Below, piece after piece: positions 8,397-17,401 of a stretch of DNA of 64,000 bases. The stretch covers positions 1 to 64,000 of the forward strand of contig NZ_JABFDK010000002.1 in the NCBI RefSeq assembly GCF_013403865.1, in the 5' to 3' direction. The notes below the pieces were generated by a model, which did not search any database, had not been told where the DNA came from, and was given only the letters and a program-made list of their open reading frames with translations. The position numbers were made by a program, and so were the translations under genes. The stretch's first letter is position 1; each line of letters begins with the position of its first letter. The DNA comes from Winogradskyella costae. GTDB lineage: Bacteria > Bacteroidota > Bacteroidia > Flavobacteriales > Flavobacteriaceae.

Positions 8397-8924
8397 TTAC
8401 AATACCATATCTCTTAGTTGTTGAATACAGTTTCGGTTTCTTGTTTTAATAGTACCAATTGGCATTTGTAATTGTTCCGAAGCTTCTTTTTGAGTAAATC
8501 CTTTAAAATAAAGGAGCTCAATAACGGCTTTACATTTTTCGCCTAGTTGCGTTACAAAATTTTTAATACCTATGGCATCCGTACTGTCATCTAAATTATC
8601 ATGGCTGGCTATGATATCTACGAAATAATCGGTGTTGAGGTTTTGTTTAGATTGTTTAAATGCTTTAGAACGTGTTTTATCTATAGCAGCATTGCGCGCT
8701 ATATTTAAAATCCACGTAAAAAAACGGCCTTTTTTTGAAGAGTACGTATCCGCTTTATGCCATGCCTTTATAAAGACATCTTGCATTAGCTCGTCTGCAA
8801 TGGCCGTATCTTTTACAATATTGTAGACCACTCCATGTATGCTTTTACTGTACATGCCATAGAGCTTTTCAAAAGCAGCATGATTTTTACTTTGAAACTG
8901 TTTTACCAGTAGTTCTAAATCCAT
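8397..8924 (-). CDS. ECF RNA polymerase sigma factor, SigK-like
   Basis: A 175-residue group 4 sigma factor. Region 2 is seen in FEKLYGMYSKSIHGVVYNIV and in ELMQDVFIKAWHKADTY with the RFFTWILNIARNAAIDKTRS segment that contacts the -10 element. Region 4 is seen in VIELLYFKGFTQKEASEQLQ and GTIKTRNRNCIQQLR. It pairs with the RskA-like anti-sigma gene immediately downstream, the SigK/RskA arrangement. I found no copy of the CAAGTTT/CATCTAA motif of the other sigma locus (60.7 kb) in front of it, so it probably reads a different promoter. Confidence 0.92.
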   Translation of the reverse strand: MDLELLVKQFQSKNHAAFEKLYGMYSKSIHGVVYNIVKDTAIADELMQDVFIKAWHKADTYSSKKGRFFTWILNIARNAAIDKTRSKAFKQSKQNLNTDYFVDIIASHDNLDDSTDAIGIKNFVTQLGEKCKAVIELLYFKGFTQKEASEQLQMPIGTIKTRNRNCIQQLRDMVL

Positions 8925-9019
8925 TTATTGGCGATTTTTATTTAGAATCTTTCGCAGAAATGGGGAAGTGAATCACCGCAATTGTTCTAACAATTAATTG
9001 TTTTATATATAATGGGTAT

Positions 9020-9595
9020 TTAATTTATAATGCCCGCACAACCAACACGTGCACCTGCATCTCCTGATGGTTGCGATTTTAAATCGTCCACACCTATGTG
9101 TACAATTATCGCTTTTCCTAAGATGTCTTTGGTGTCGTCACCACAATCTATACACCACTCATCTGTGGTTTTTGTAACTGTAGCGCGTCCGTTGGCATTG
9201 GCTGTTATATTTCCGATATCTCCTTTATGGTAACCAGTGGCATCACCCCACGCACCATGTGGTTGGCCTGTAGGATTCCAATGCCCCCCAGATGATGTAC
9301 CATCGTCTGCAGAGCAATCTGCTTTTTCATGAATGTGAATCGCGTGTTTTCCTTCTTCTAAACCTGTTACTGTACCAACCATACTTACCATACCATCAGT
9401 CTCTGTAAAATTAATAACGCCTTCTACGTTACTACCACTTTTTGGAGATAAGGTAATTGATAATTTTTTTGGAGGTGTTACAACTTCTTCAACTTCAGTT
9501 TCAGTAACTGTCTCGGTTTCTTTTTTAGCGTCTTTACATGCCGTAGCAACTAATAATGCAGTGCATGCCAAGGTAAATAGTCTTATGTTTTTCAT
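9020..9595 (-). CDS. sodC: Cu/Zn superoxide dismutase lipoprotein
   Basis: Dismutates superoxide to oxygen and hydrogen peroxide in the periplasm. A lipoprotein signal (LVATAC, Cys20) anchors it to a membrane, followed by an acidic Glu/Thr linker. The copper-zinc site is visible: HIHEKADCS, the GGHWNP and PHGAWGD metal-binding loop with bridging and zinc histidines and Asp, and the VHIGVDD copper ligand; a cysteine pair (KADCS and RVGCAG) would form the conserved disulfide. The length is usual for a SodC with a lipoprotein leader. It shares strand with the YceI gene upstream and the sigma factor gene downstream; whether they share a transcript is unclear. Confidence 0.93.
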   Translation of the reverse strand: MKNIRLFTLACTALLVATACKDAKKETETVTETEVEEVVTPPKKLSITLSPKSGSNVEGVINFTETDGMVSMVGTVTGLEEGKHAIHIHEKADCSADDGTSSGGHWNPTGQPHGAWGDATGYHKGDIGNITANANGRATVTKTTDEWCIDCGDDTKDILGKAIIVHIGVDDLKSQPSGDAGARVGCAGIIN

Positions 9596-9649
9596 AATGT
9601 AATAATTTTTAAATTAATATAATTTTACAATGTCAAACATGATATAGCT

Positions 9650-10279
9650 TTATTTCTCACGTAGGTAAGTGTTCACTTCAATAGCGACATCTTCCCAAGT
9701 TTTACTTACTCCATCAGCTCCTTTATGAAGATCAAAACAAACTTTGTTTAGAGATTCTAAGGCTCCTAATGCATCCCAGTCATTAAGATTCATAGTCCCT
9801 GTCATATTAACACGTCTTTCATCAGTAGTGTTAACCTCTAATGGTAAGTTTTTAGTAACCCCATTCATAGTGATTTCAGCAGAGTAAGTGCTGTCAGCAT
9901 ATATAATCTTTCCTTTTAAAAATTCCGGATTAAGCATGGCTCCGAAAAAAGAAGTTTTTAGCTTCTCGTCTCTAACTTCATCTTTAGTAAATAAACTACT
10001 TACAGGAATTGAAAATTCTAAATTATTTAAAGCTTCTTGAGGTGTTGCTCCTTCTTTATTTTCAAAATTGAGAGTTGCAAATTCTCCACCTACAGGTACT
10101 TTGTCTGTTGTTTTGTAAGCCGTCCATTTTACAGTGGTTGCTTCAGGTTTAACGACATATTTTATGGCGTTTTCTACGGTTTCATCCGCTTTAGTTTCAC
10201 CTTCTTTTTTCTCTTGTTTACAAGACGAAAGGACTAAGGCAACAGTAAAGAGTACTGATAAGAATTTTATGCTTTTCAT
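9650..10279 (-). CDS. YceI-like lipoprotein
   Basis: A lipoprotein (LVLSSC, Cys20) with a YceI-type lipocalin domain, a family that binds polyisoprenoid-like lipids in the periplasm. Visible features are ATTVKWTAYKTTDKVPVGG near the start of the domain, EFSIPVSSLFTKDEVRDEKL, FFGAMLNPEF, ITMNGVTKNLPLEV and MNLNDWDALGALESLN. It sits 54 bases before sodC on the same strand and is divergent from hemN. YceI proteins often accompany respiratory or oxidative-stress genes, which fits both neighbours, but its ligand cannot be told from the sequence. Confidence 0.88.
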   Translation of the reverse strand: MKSIKFLSVLFTVALVLSSCKQEKKEGETKADETVENAIKYVVKPEATTVKWTAYKTTDKVPVGGEFATLNFENKEGATPQEALNNLEFSIPVSSLFTKDEVRDEKLKTSFFGAMLNPEFLKGKIIYADSTYSAEITMNGVTKNLPLEVNTTDERRVNMTGTMNLNDWDALGALESLNKVCFDLHKGADGVSKTWEDVAIEVNTYLREK

Positions 10280-10365
10280 GTTTTTATTTAATTTAAGTAA
10301 AATTAGTCATATAACTGCGTTAATGCAAGTAAGGAATGATTCTTAAGCTAAAAATTTTAACCCAT

Positions 10366-10409
10366 ATGATAAAAGTCATATTTTTTATTAGCGCTTACGA
10401 CTAATTTTG
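10366..10409 (+). promoter_or_regulatory. Fnr-type box and -7 element of hemN
   Basis: ATGATAAAAGTCAT (10366-10379, one mismatch from a perfect dyad) followed by the -7 element TAATTTTG (10402-10409). The box centre is 29.5 bases before the first base of the -7 element, the same as for ccoS and ccoI. This suits activation from near -41. Co-occurrence with the linked Fnr-like gene supports the assignment. Confidence 0.7.
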
Positions 10410-10426
10410 ACTCTGAATAAAAAGCT

Positions 10427-11791
10427 ATGAGTCAGTCGTTAATTTCTAAATATAATGTTTCAGGACCTCGTTATACGAGCTATCCAACGGTTCCGTATTG
10501 GGATTTAGATTCGTTTTCTTTGGCCCAATGGAAAGCTTCTTTAAAGCGTGCTTTTGAAGAAAGTAATACTTCTGAAGGTCTAAGTTTATACATTCATTTG
10601 CCATTTTGCGAAAGTTTATGCACCTTTTGTGGTTGCCATAAACGCATTACAAAACGTCATGAAGTAGAATCTCCATACATTAAAGCGGTTTTAAAAGAAT
10701 GGAGTCTGTATTTGGATCTACTAGGACACAAACCAAAGATTAAAGAATTACATCTTGGTGGAGGTACACCTACATTTTTTTCGCCTGAACATCTTCATTA
10801 TTTAATTTCTGAATTAGTGAAGGATGCAGATTTGGCAAGCGGCTATGAGTTTAGTTTTGAAGGGCATCCAAACAATACCACAGAAGCACATTTACAAACC
10901 TTATATGATTTAGGATTTAGACGTGTAAGCTATGGAGTTCAGGATTATAACCTTAATATTCAAAAAGCAATCAATCGGATTCAACCCTTCGAAAACGTAA
11001 AACGTGCGACAGATTTGGCGCGTAAAATCGGTTATACTTCTATAGGGCATGATATTATTTTTGGTTTACCATTTCAGACAGAAGCCGATGTCATAGAAAC
11101 CATCAATAAAACGAAGTCTTTAATGCCAGATCGTATTGCGTTTTATAGTTATGCGCATGTGCCTTGGATTAAAGGCAATGGTCAACGTGGCTTTAGTGAT
11201 GCCGATTTACCGACCCCAGATTCTAAGCGTCAGCAATACGAAACCGGAAAACAACATTTTGAAGCTGCAGGTTATATAGAGATAGGCATGGATCATTTTG
11301 CCTTAAAAACAGATTCACTTTATAAGGCCATGGAAACGGGTAGTTTGCATCGCAATTTTATGGGGTATACCGCTTCCAAGACTAAAGCTATGATTGGGTT
11401 GGGGGTCTCATCAATCAGTGATAGTTGGTATGGGTTTGCTCAAAATGTAAAATCTAACGAAGAATATTACCATTTGTTAGAACACAATATTATTCCGGTG
11501 TTTAAAGGTCATATTCTAAATGCTGAAGATTTGGTGATTAGAAAACATATTTTAAACCTAATGTGCAATTTTAAGACGGATTGGGAAGACGATACGTTAG
11601 TATTTAAAGAATTGCACGACGTAGTTATAAAATTAAAAGAATTTGAATTGGATGGTTTACTTCAGTTTAAAAATAAACAAGTCATTGTAACCGAGAAAGG
11701 AAAAGCTTTTATAAGAAACATATGTATGGCTTTCGATTTGTTATTGCAACGCAAAAAACCGGAAACTCAGTTGTTTTCAATGACTATTTAA
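10427..11791 (+). CDS. hemN: Oxygen-independent coproporphyrinogen III oxidase
   Basis: A radical SAM enzyme that decarboxylates coproporphyrinogen III to protoporphyrinogen IX without oxygen, in heme synthesis in the cytoplasm. The cluster motif CESLCTFC (C61, C65, C68) follows YIHLPF, with the extra Cys70 typical of HemN; LHLGGGTPTF binds SAM, and the RISYGVQD-like RRVSYGVQDYN and DIIFGLPFQT motifs are present. The 454-residue length and PRYTSYPT start are those of true HemN rather than HemW. An Fnr-type box precedes it. Making heme under low oxygen fits its position beside the cbb3 oxidase genes. Confidence 0.95.
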   Translation: MSQSLISKYNVSGPRYTSYPTVPYWDLDSFSLAQWKASLKRAFEESNTSEGLSLYIHLPFCESLCTFCGCHKRITKRHEVESPYIKAVLKEWSLYLDLLGHKPKIKELHLGGGTPTFFSPEHLHYLISELVKDADLASGYEFSFEGHPNNTTEAHLQTLYDLGFRRVSYGVQDYNLNIQKAINRIQPFENVKRATDLARKIGYTSIGHDIIFGLPFQTEADVIETINKTKSLMPDRIAFYSYAHVPWIKGNGQRGFSDADLPTPDSKRQQYETGKQHFEAAGYIEIGMDHFALKTDSLYKAMETGSLHRNFMGYTASKTKAMIGLGVSSISDSWYGFAQNVKSNEEYYHLLEHNIIPVFKGHILNAEDLVIRKHILNLMCNFKTDWEDDTLVFKELHDVVIKLKEFELDGLLQFKNKQVIVTEKGKAFIRNICMAFDLLLQRKKPETQLFSMTI

Positions 11792-11842
11792 TATGAAAAA
11801 AGGAACGAGCATGTTTATAATTTAATCACCTAGTGAGGTAAT

Positions 11843-11863
11843 TAATAGCGAACAGCGTGTGAC
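11843..11863 (+). promoter_or_regulatory. Leader element shared with the VWA gene
   Basis: TAATAGCGAACAGCGTGTG ends its TAATAGCG part exactly 40 bases before the start codon of the stress protein. The VWA gene has TAATAGCGAACTGTATGTG at the same distance (23367-23387). A shared promoter or leader is possible; chance cannot be excluded. Confidence 0.3.
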
Positions 11864-11889
11864 AAGTGAAAAATAATAAATAAAAAACC

Positions 11890-12723
11890 ATGAAAAAAAT
11901 AATTGTACCAGTAGATTTTTCAGAACATTCCGAATTTGCGCTTGAAGCTGCAGCCAGTTTAGCTCAAAAGTATGGATCTGAACTTATTGTATTACACATG
12001 TTAGAGTTGTCTAATGCAATTATTTCGTCAGCAAGCGAAACTTTAAATCAAGAGGCTGTTTTTTATTTAAAACTTGCAGAACAAAAATTTGAGAGCTTTT
12101 TAGATAAACCCTATTTAGAAGGTCTTAAACTCACGCCAATAGTAAAACATTTTAAAGTATGGAGCGAAGTTAATTTGGTGGCTGCAGAACATCAGGCAGA
12201 TTTAATAATTATGGGCTCTCAAGGAGCAAGTGGTATTAAAGAAGTATTTGTAGGCTCTAATACCGAAAAAGTTGTACGTCATTCTGAAATTCCTGTTTTA
12301 GTTATTAAACATAATCCAATATTAATGGATTTTGAAAATGTTGTTTTTGCTTGTGATTTCTCAGAAGAAACTGTTGAACCCTATTTAAGAGCTAAAGCAA
12401 TTTTTGACTTACTTGGTACTAAGCTACATATGGTATACGTGAATTCTCCAGATGGAAACTTTAGAAGTTCTTCTGAAATAGATAAACGTGTCTCTGATTT
12501 CTTAGGAAAAGCAGAAGGGAATTTAGATAATTTAAATCAAGTTAATATTGTTTCAGATTATTCTATAGAAAAAGGTATTCTTAATTTTTCTAATGTTATT
12601 GGAGCGGATCTTATTGCTGTGGCAACACATGGCAGAAAAGGCTTATCGCATATATTTGAAGGTAGTGTCTCTGAAGATATTGCAAACCATTCGACTTTGC
12701 CAGTTATGACATTTAAAATTTAA
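11890..12723 (+). CDS. Universal stress protein, two tandem UspA domains
   Basis: A cytoplasmic stress protein made of two UspA domains (about residues 1-142 and 150-277). Both begin with the usual strand (KKIIVPVDFSEHSEFALEAA; ENVVFACDFSEE) and both keep an ATP-binding-type loop: MGSQGASGIKEVFVGSNTEK in the first and THGRKGLSHIFEGSVSED in the second. It follows hemN in the respiration island; in Bacteroidota such proteins often accompany oxygen-limitation genes. No box of the ATGAT type is seen in front of it, but a leader element like that of the VWA gene is. It ends at a clear terminator. Confidence 0.9.
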   Translation: MKKIIVPVDFSEHSEFALEAAASLAQKYGSELIVLHMLELSNAIISSASETLNQEAVFYLKLAEQKFESFLDKPYLEGLKLTPIVKHFKVWSEVNLVAAEHQADLIIMGSQGASGIKEVFVGSNTEKVVRHSEIPVLVIKHNPILMDFENVVFACDFSEETVEPYLRAKAIFDLLGTKLHMVYVNSPDGNFRSSSEIDKRVSDFLGKAEGNLDNLNQVNIVSDYSIEKGILNFSNVIGADLIAVATHGRKGLSHIFEGSVSEDIANHSTLPVMTFKI

Positions 12724-12766
12724 CTGATGATGTTATTATAATAGTTAGTGTTATTAATCATCGTCC

Positions 12767-12806
12767 GAAAAGCGCCATAGATTCTTCTTTGGCGTTTTTC
12801 TTTTTT
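12767..12806 (+). terminator. Terminator of the universal stress protein gene
   Basis: AAAAGCGCCA pairs (one mismatch) with TGGCGTTTTT, followed by more T residues. Confidence 0.75.
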
Positions 12807-12919
12807 AGTGATGTTCCTATACGTTATTGTTTTCTTTAAATAAAATAAGCCACGGAAGACAAGCAGCAAAAAGAAGTAGCGGATTAAAATTTAAATTATA
12901 AAGTTTAAGTTTGTGTCCT

Positions 12920-13483
12920 TTAAAAACGATATCCAAGCCTCAAATGCAGGTTCAATGCTAAACCGCTATTATCTTTTAGATATACATTTTTTTCTTTAAA
13001 GTAGTGTATGTACCCTAAGCCTATCCCAGTTTCATATGTAAAATGTTTACCGACGTTTCGTCTAATCCCCCAAGTAGGAATAATAGATATATCGCTAATA
13101 AAATTTAAGTTATCTTCTACAGAATTAACAATAATATCGGGATGGTATGTGGTTTTGATTGCAATAAAATTACCGCTATTGCCGTCTATACGTCGCGATT
13201 TTGAAACTCTTTTATTAAGATTGTAATACCAGCGTGGTTCTAAGGTTAGTGCAGGTACTAATATAAAGCCTCGGCTACCAACAAAGCTGTTACTATATAT
13301 ACCAACGTCTAACCCCAATTCGCTTCGTAATGCTATAGCGTTTGATAGTTTAGATTCGTTATGTCCCCAGAGTCCCAAAAGACCAGCTTGTATACCGTAA
13401 GTGGATTTTTCGACGCTAGCATCTTGTGCAGTCACAGTTGCAATAGAGAGGCTGAAAATTAATAAAAGGCTAAGTTTTTTCAT
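12920..13483 (-). CDS. Outer-membrane beta-barrel protein of unknown function
   Basis: A 187-residue protein with a signal peptide (about 1-19, ending VTAQ). The rest alternates polar and hydrophobic residues in strands, with aromatic ends (PRWYYNLN, TYETGIGLGYIHYF) and a C-terminal aromatic residue (LRLGYRF), the mark of a barrel inserted by the Bam machinery. No specific family is recognised. It lies downstream of the cbb3 assembly genes on the same strand, separated by about 80 bases, so it may or may not share their transcript. Confidence 0.7.
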   Translation of the reverse strand: MKKLSLLLIFSLSIATVTAQDASVEKSTYGIQAGLLGLWGHNESKLSNAIALRSELGLDVGIYSNSFVGSRGFILVPALTLEPRWYYNLNKRVSKSRRIDGNSGNFIAIKTTYHPDIIVNSVEDNLNFISDISIIPTWGIRRNVGKHFTYETGIGLGYIHYFKEKNVYLKDNSGLALNLHLRLGYRF

Positions 13484-13563
13484 GATTTCGATAGATTGAT
13501 GATGTTGATTTATAAAAGGCTAAGATATCAATTATCATTCCACTCTGAAATTATTAATTTTGA

Positions 13564-14265
13564 TTAATGGCATTCTATAGCACTAGAGGCTGTTTCTACT
13601 ATGGGAGCAGGTGAGAGGTAAGGAATTCCTAAGCCAAGTCCACGAAGAATAAATAATAAGCCAATAACTACAACGAAAACAGGAATGGCTTTTTGGATGC
13701 GTTGTTTTATAGTTGTGTTTAAAAACTTACCCAAATAAATAGCTGTGGTCATTAATGGAATCGTGCCTAACCCAAATAAAACCATATACAGACTGCCTTC
13801 TAACAAGCTGCCTGTTGCAACGGCTCCAAAAACTGCCATATAAACTAATCCACAAGGCAAGAATCCATTAAGAAATCCTATGGTTAAAAAGGTGTCTGCT
13901 GTTTTCTTTTTTAAAGCCTTACCTAAGGATGATTTTACTTTAGAAATTCCTTTGTATAGAGGTTTTGTAAGGTTGTATTTACCTATAATGCGTTGAGGTA
14001 AAAGTACAATAGCAATCATTAATACACCAATAATAATAGAAAGTTGCTGTTGAATTCCAAAAAGAGAAAAGCTTTTGCCTACCAAACCGAAGACTAAACC
14101 AATACTACTGTACGCTAGTAATCGACCAAAATGGTACATACCAATCTGACTCACTTTTCTAAACGAGTTAGATCTATCTACGGGTAACATAAAGGCGATT
14201 GGTCCACACATACCAACGCAGTGTAAACTTCCTAATAAACCTAATATGAACGCCGAGACTAACAT
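13564..14265 (-). CDS. SafE/TauE-like membrane protein of the cbb3 assembly cluster
   Basis: A 233-residue integral membrane protein with about six helices. The first helix carries GSLHCVGMCGP, a Cys-x3-Cys motif with a nearby His found in the heavy-metal-transport-like branch of this family, and a second conserved piece reads GFLNGFLPCGLVYMA. Such genes sit at the end of cco clusters in Bacteroidota and probably help copper handling for the oxidase. The start codon directly follows the ccoH stop, so the two are translated together. It ends in a His-containing tail (AIECH). The role in copper delivery is inferred from the motifs and the context. Confidence 0.8.
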   Translation of the reverse strand: MLVSAFILGLLGSLHCVGMCGPIAFMLPVDRSNSFRKVSQIGMYHFGRLLAYSSIGLVFGLVGKSFSLFGIQQQLSIIIGVLMIAIVLLPQRIIGKYNLTKPLYKGISKVKSSLGKALKKKTADTFLTIGFLNGFLPCGLVYMAVFGAVATGSLLEGSLYMVLFGLGTIPLMTTAIYLGKFLNTTIKQRIQKAIPVFVVVIGLLFILRGLGLGIPYLSPAPIVETASSAIECH

Positions 14266-14712
14266 TTAATATGTGATTTCTTTTTTAAAGAGATAAGACT
14301 TTGTGTTATATTTCCAATCTATTTTAATGTTCCAACGACCATCCAACAAACGTTTGTCAGGTATGAGCAAATTGTGGTTAGATAGTGAAATCGGTGTTTC
14401 AAAATCTAGTTGCTTGTTAGATGGTCTATATAGGAACACTTTACCCTCAATACTTTGAATGTTTAAGTCTTCTGGAAATGAAATTAGAATGCCTTCATTA
14501 GTTTTTTTTAAAGACACATTACTTGCTAAGCTTTTAGAATTTTCTTCATGATCTAAATCAGCTTGAAACTGCAGCTCTTGGCCATAATAATCTTCTACCA
14601 CTAAATCATGTTCATACTTAGTATCTGTACTCATCGTTATAACAAAATACATGATAAAAGAAATAAAACATACAAAAGCAATTACGATTGCTGTTCCCCA
14701 ATTTATTTTCAT
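14266..14712 (-). CDS. ccoH: Cbb3 oxidase assembly protein FixH
   Basis: A 148-residue single-span membrane protein (helix at about residues 7-27) with a periplasmic domain of the FixH/CcoH type, needed for maturation of cbb3 oxidase. Visible are DLVVEDYYGQELQFQADLD after the helix and, near the end, LLDGRWNIKIDWKYNTKSYL, the FixH signature region. It lies between ccoG and the SafE-like gene on the minus strand and abuts the latter. Confidence 0.9.
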   Translation of the reverse strand: MKINWGTAIVIAFVCFISFIMYFVITMSTDTKYEHDLVVEDYYGQELQFQADLDHEENSKSLASNVSLKKTNEGILISFPEDLNIQSIEGKVFLYRPSNKQLDFETPISLSNHNLLIPDKRLLDGRWNIKIDWKYNTKSYLFKKEITY

Positions 14713-14843
14713 AATTAATTATTTTTATCCTGAATAACATTCAGGGTTTCATCTTATAATCGACTGTTTGTCTTGGTAATGTAAGTTTTTGTTTCTATAA
14801 AGACCTTCTAGGTTTTTTGAAACCTGCTAGGTCTAGGTCTACT

Positions 14844-16268
14844 TTAATTAAAACTTCTAGGTCCTAAGAACGTTACAGATGTGGTTTCAATTAATTCACC
14901 GTTACTATAGAGGTCAATCATAACGTCGTTTTTATCGCCAGACAAATCACTTTGTTTTAATTCTATAAATAAGGTACCTTCTGCAATGCCTTGTGCTTTT
15001 ACTATAAAGGTTTCAGATGTAGAAACAATATGTATATCGCCATCCCAACCCCGCAGTTTAAAGCTTAAGTCATCTATTTCGTTAGAAGTTTTATTTACTA
15101 ATTTAAACGTGTAAACATTACTTATAACCCCATTGTCTTTATGTTCATACAACTGCCCTGGTAATCGTAAAATCCGAGCTTCCACATCACTTCTTAATAA
15201 TAGCATACCAGCTAAAACTCCGATTAAAATAGTTAGTACTGCCATATAGCCCTTCATACGAGCTGTTATCTTAAAAGGCTCTTTCTTCTCAATTTCATTT
15301 TCGCTTGCAAAACGGATTAAGCCTTTTGGAAGATTAATGCTTTCCATAATATGGTCGCACTCATCAATACATGCTGTACAGTTAACACATTCTAATTGCG
15401 TTCCGTTTCTAATGTCTATTCCTGTAGGACAAACGTTAACACATTGAGAGCAATCAATACAATCTCCATGACCTAAAGCCTCTCTATCTTCGCTTTTTCT
15501 GAATTTCTTTCTGCCATTTTCAGCTTCTCCACGTTTGTAATCATACGCTACAACAATAGATTTGTTATCTAAAAGCACTCCTTGTAAACGACCATAAGGA
15601 CAAGCGATAATACAAACTTGCTCTCTAAACCACGCAAATATAAAATAGAATACAGCAGTGAATATTAACAAGGGAATTAGGGTGCTTGTATGCTCAAAAG
15701 GGCCTTCGGTTATATATTTTAAGAGTTTGTCTCCTCCAATTAAATAAGCCAGAAAAACATTGGCAATTACAAATGAAATCACTAAAAATACAAACCATTT
15801 TAGAACCCGTTTTTTTATCTTTTCTGCATCCCATTTTTGTCGGGCTAAACGCATTTGCTTATTTCTGTCTCCGTCAATCCAATATTCAATACGTCTAAAG
15901 ACCATTTCTAAAAAGATGGTTTGTGGACAAATCCATCCACAAAACACACGGCCAAAGCCTACAGTAAATAGTGTAATAAAAATAACACCAATTAACATGG
16001 ACACCACAAAAAGGTAAAAATCTTGCGGCCAAAACGGAAATCCAAAAATATTAAAACGCCTTTCTATAATATTGAATAATAGAAATTGGTTCCCATTAAT
16101 TTTTATGAATGGAGCAGCTAGTAAAAACGCTAATAAAAAATAGCTTACTAATTTACGCTTCTCATATAATGGTCCAGACGGTTTTTTAGGAAATACCCAT
16201 TTACGTTTGCCTTCTTCATCGATGGTACCAATTGAATCTCTAAAAACTTCATTTTCTGGCGTTTCCAT
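14844..16268 (-). CDS. ccoG: Cbb3 oxidase accessory protein FixG/CcoG (ferredoxin-like)
   Basis: A 474-residue membrane iron-sulfur protein of the RdxA/RdxB/FixG family, thought to reduce copper or otherwise help assemble cbb3 oxidase. It has membrane helices near residues 40-60, 85-108, 160-180 and 195-215, the motif GFGRVFCGWICPQ, ACPYGRLQG, and a two-cluster ferredoxin segment (CIDCSQCVNVCP, then CVNCTACIDECD). A fifth helix at about 335-360 is followed by a C-terminal Ig-like periplasmic domain. The order ccoP-ccoG-ccoH is typical. All cluster cysteines are present. Confidence 0.95.
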   Translation of the reverse strand: METPENEVFRDSIGTIDEEGKRKWVFPKKPSGPLYEKRKLVSYFLLAFLLAAPFIKINGNQFLLFNIIERRFNIFGFPFWPQDFYLFVVSMLIGVIFITLFTVGFGRVFCGWICPQTIFLEMVFRRIEYWIDGDRNKQMRLARQKWDAEKIKKRVLKWFVFLVISFVIANVFLAYLIGGDKLLKYITEGPFEHTSTLIPLLIFTAVFYFIFAWFREQVCIIACPYGRLQGVLLDNKSIVVAYDYKRGEAENGRKKFRKSEDREALGHGDCIDCSQCVNVCPTGIDIRNGTQLECVNCTACIDECDHIMESINLPKGLIRFASENEIEKKEPFKITARMKGYMAVLTILIGVLAGMLLLRSDVEARILRLPGQLYEHKDNGVISNVYTFKLVNKTSNEIDDLSFKLRGWDGDIHIVSTSETFIVKAQGIAEGTLFIELKQSDLSGDKNDVMIDLYSNGELIETTSVTFLGPRSFN

Positions 16269-16322
16269 TGTGTTGTCATTAACTTTTAGTTAGAAACAAA
16301 TCTTATTACGTCTGCTTCTGTA

Positions 16323-17213
16323 TTACTCTTCAGTGCTCTCAGCTACCCAAATATCACCTTCAGCATCTTTAGGATTTGTAGGAGTTGTTCCTTGGAACTG
16401 TAAAACATAACTTGCGACTTGTGCCATTTCAAGAGGCTTTAAACTTTGTTTCCAAGCTATCATTCCCTTACCAGATCGTCCACCTTCGGAAACAGTTTTA
16501 AATACATTTTTAATGCCTCCTCCTAAAATCCAGTGTTCATCTGTAAGATTTGGACCAATTCCACCGCCACCATCTACCATATGACAAGCGACACAGTTGG
16601 TTTCGAAAATCTTTTGACCAGCTTTTAAATCTGCTGTTTCTGTTAAGAGTTCTACAGTGTTAAAATCTACTAAACCTTTTGCTGTTTTTTTGTACTCTTC
16701 AATGTCCTTGTTAGCTTGTGCGTATTCCATTTCATATTCTACAATTTGGTTGTCTGCATTAAAAACATGATAACGAACCATATAAATTACGGCGGCAATT
16801 ATTGAGATATAGAACGAATACACCCACCATGGCGGTAAATTGTTATCTAATTCTCTAATACCATCGTAATTGTGGTCTAGTATAATCTCACCTTCCTCTT
16901 CAATAGGTTTATGTTTACCGACTAATTTTGAGTAAAGTGCTTTTACCTTTGTAAACTTAGGCGCTTTAGTCTGCGATGCTATATATCGTCTCTTTTCTTT
17001 TTCGTCTAAACTCTGATAAAGAATGTTGTCTAATGAATTAACAATACCTTCAATAGCAATAAGCACTAATAGCACCAATAGCAGAAATAATAAGATTATA
17101 GGTTGCTCAATAAAGGCAGGTTGATCTCCTGAGTCTACAAAGTATTCTACAAGTCCGGCAATGGCGAAAAACATTACAGGTATTCTAATGTATGATGGGA
17201 TTAAATGTCTCAT
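16323..17213 (-). CDS. ccoP: Cbb3 oxidase subunit CcoP, mono-heme form
   Basis: A membrane c-type cytochrome that passes electrons to the catalytic subunit. Two helices lie at about residues 36-56 and 132-147, with PPWWVYSFYISI the family's conserved helix start. Only one heme-binding motif is present, CVACH (C207, C210, H211), with M251 in GKGMIAW as likely axial ligand; proteobacterial CcoP usually has two hemes. The first 120 residues form an extra N-terminal region with a further helix, as in other Bacteroidota. Its start overlaps the ccoQ stop by 4 bases. Confidence 0.93.
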   Translation of the reverse strand: MRHLIPSYIRIPVMFFAIAGLVEYFVDSGDQPAFIEQPIILLFLLLVLLVLIAIEGIVNSLDNILYQSLDEKEKRRYIASQTKAPKFTKVKALYSKLVGKHKPIEEEGEIILDHNYDGIRELDNNLPPWWVYSFYISIIAAVIYMVRYHVFNADNQIVEYEMEYAQANKDIEEYKKTAKGLVDFNTVELLTETADLKAGQKIFETNCVACHMVDGGGGIGPNLTDEHWILGGGIKNVFKTVSEGGRSGKGMIAWKQSLKPLEMAQVASYVLQFQGTTPTNPKDAEGDIWVAESTEE

Positions 17214-17395
17214 ATTTCGGTATCGTTTTGGTTGTCTAATGGAATATTGCTAACTGTGGTTATATACTCTTTCTTAGCGGTGATTACCCAATAGAATAAC
17301 ACGACGAAGAAGATAAAGAAAATAAGAAGTGATATCATTGGGTATATTTCTATACCTGTGATACTTTCCAAATGACCTTTTATAAATTTGAACAT
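17210..17395 (-). CDS. ccoQ: Cbb3 oxidase small subunit CcoQ
   Basis: A 61-residue protein with one membrane helix (about residues 17-37, ISLLIFFIFFVVLFYWVITA) and the KKEY stretch that follows the helix in CcoQ proteins. It lies between ccoNO and ccoP with 6 bases and a 4-base overlap respectively, the position of CcoQ. Sequence conservation of this subunit is low; the assignment rests on size, topology and position. Confidence 0.85.
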   Translation of the reverse strand: MFKFIKGHLESITGIEIYPMISLLIFFIFFVVLFYWVITAKKEYITTVSNIPLDNQNDTEI

Positions 17396-17401
17396 AATAA
17401 A

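Noticed and set aside
8925..9019. ECF-type motif in front of the SigK-like gene
   Set aside because: No CAAGTTT/CATCTAA pair on the minus strand; the two sigma factors probably use different promoters.
12824..13008. Fnr-type half sites near the outer-membrane protein gene
   Set aside because: Only single half-like words such as ATCAT are present, without a dyad or a matching -7 element.
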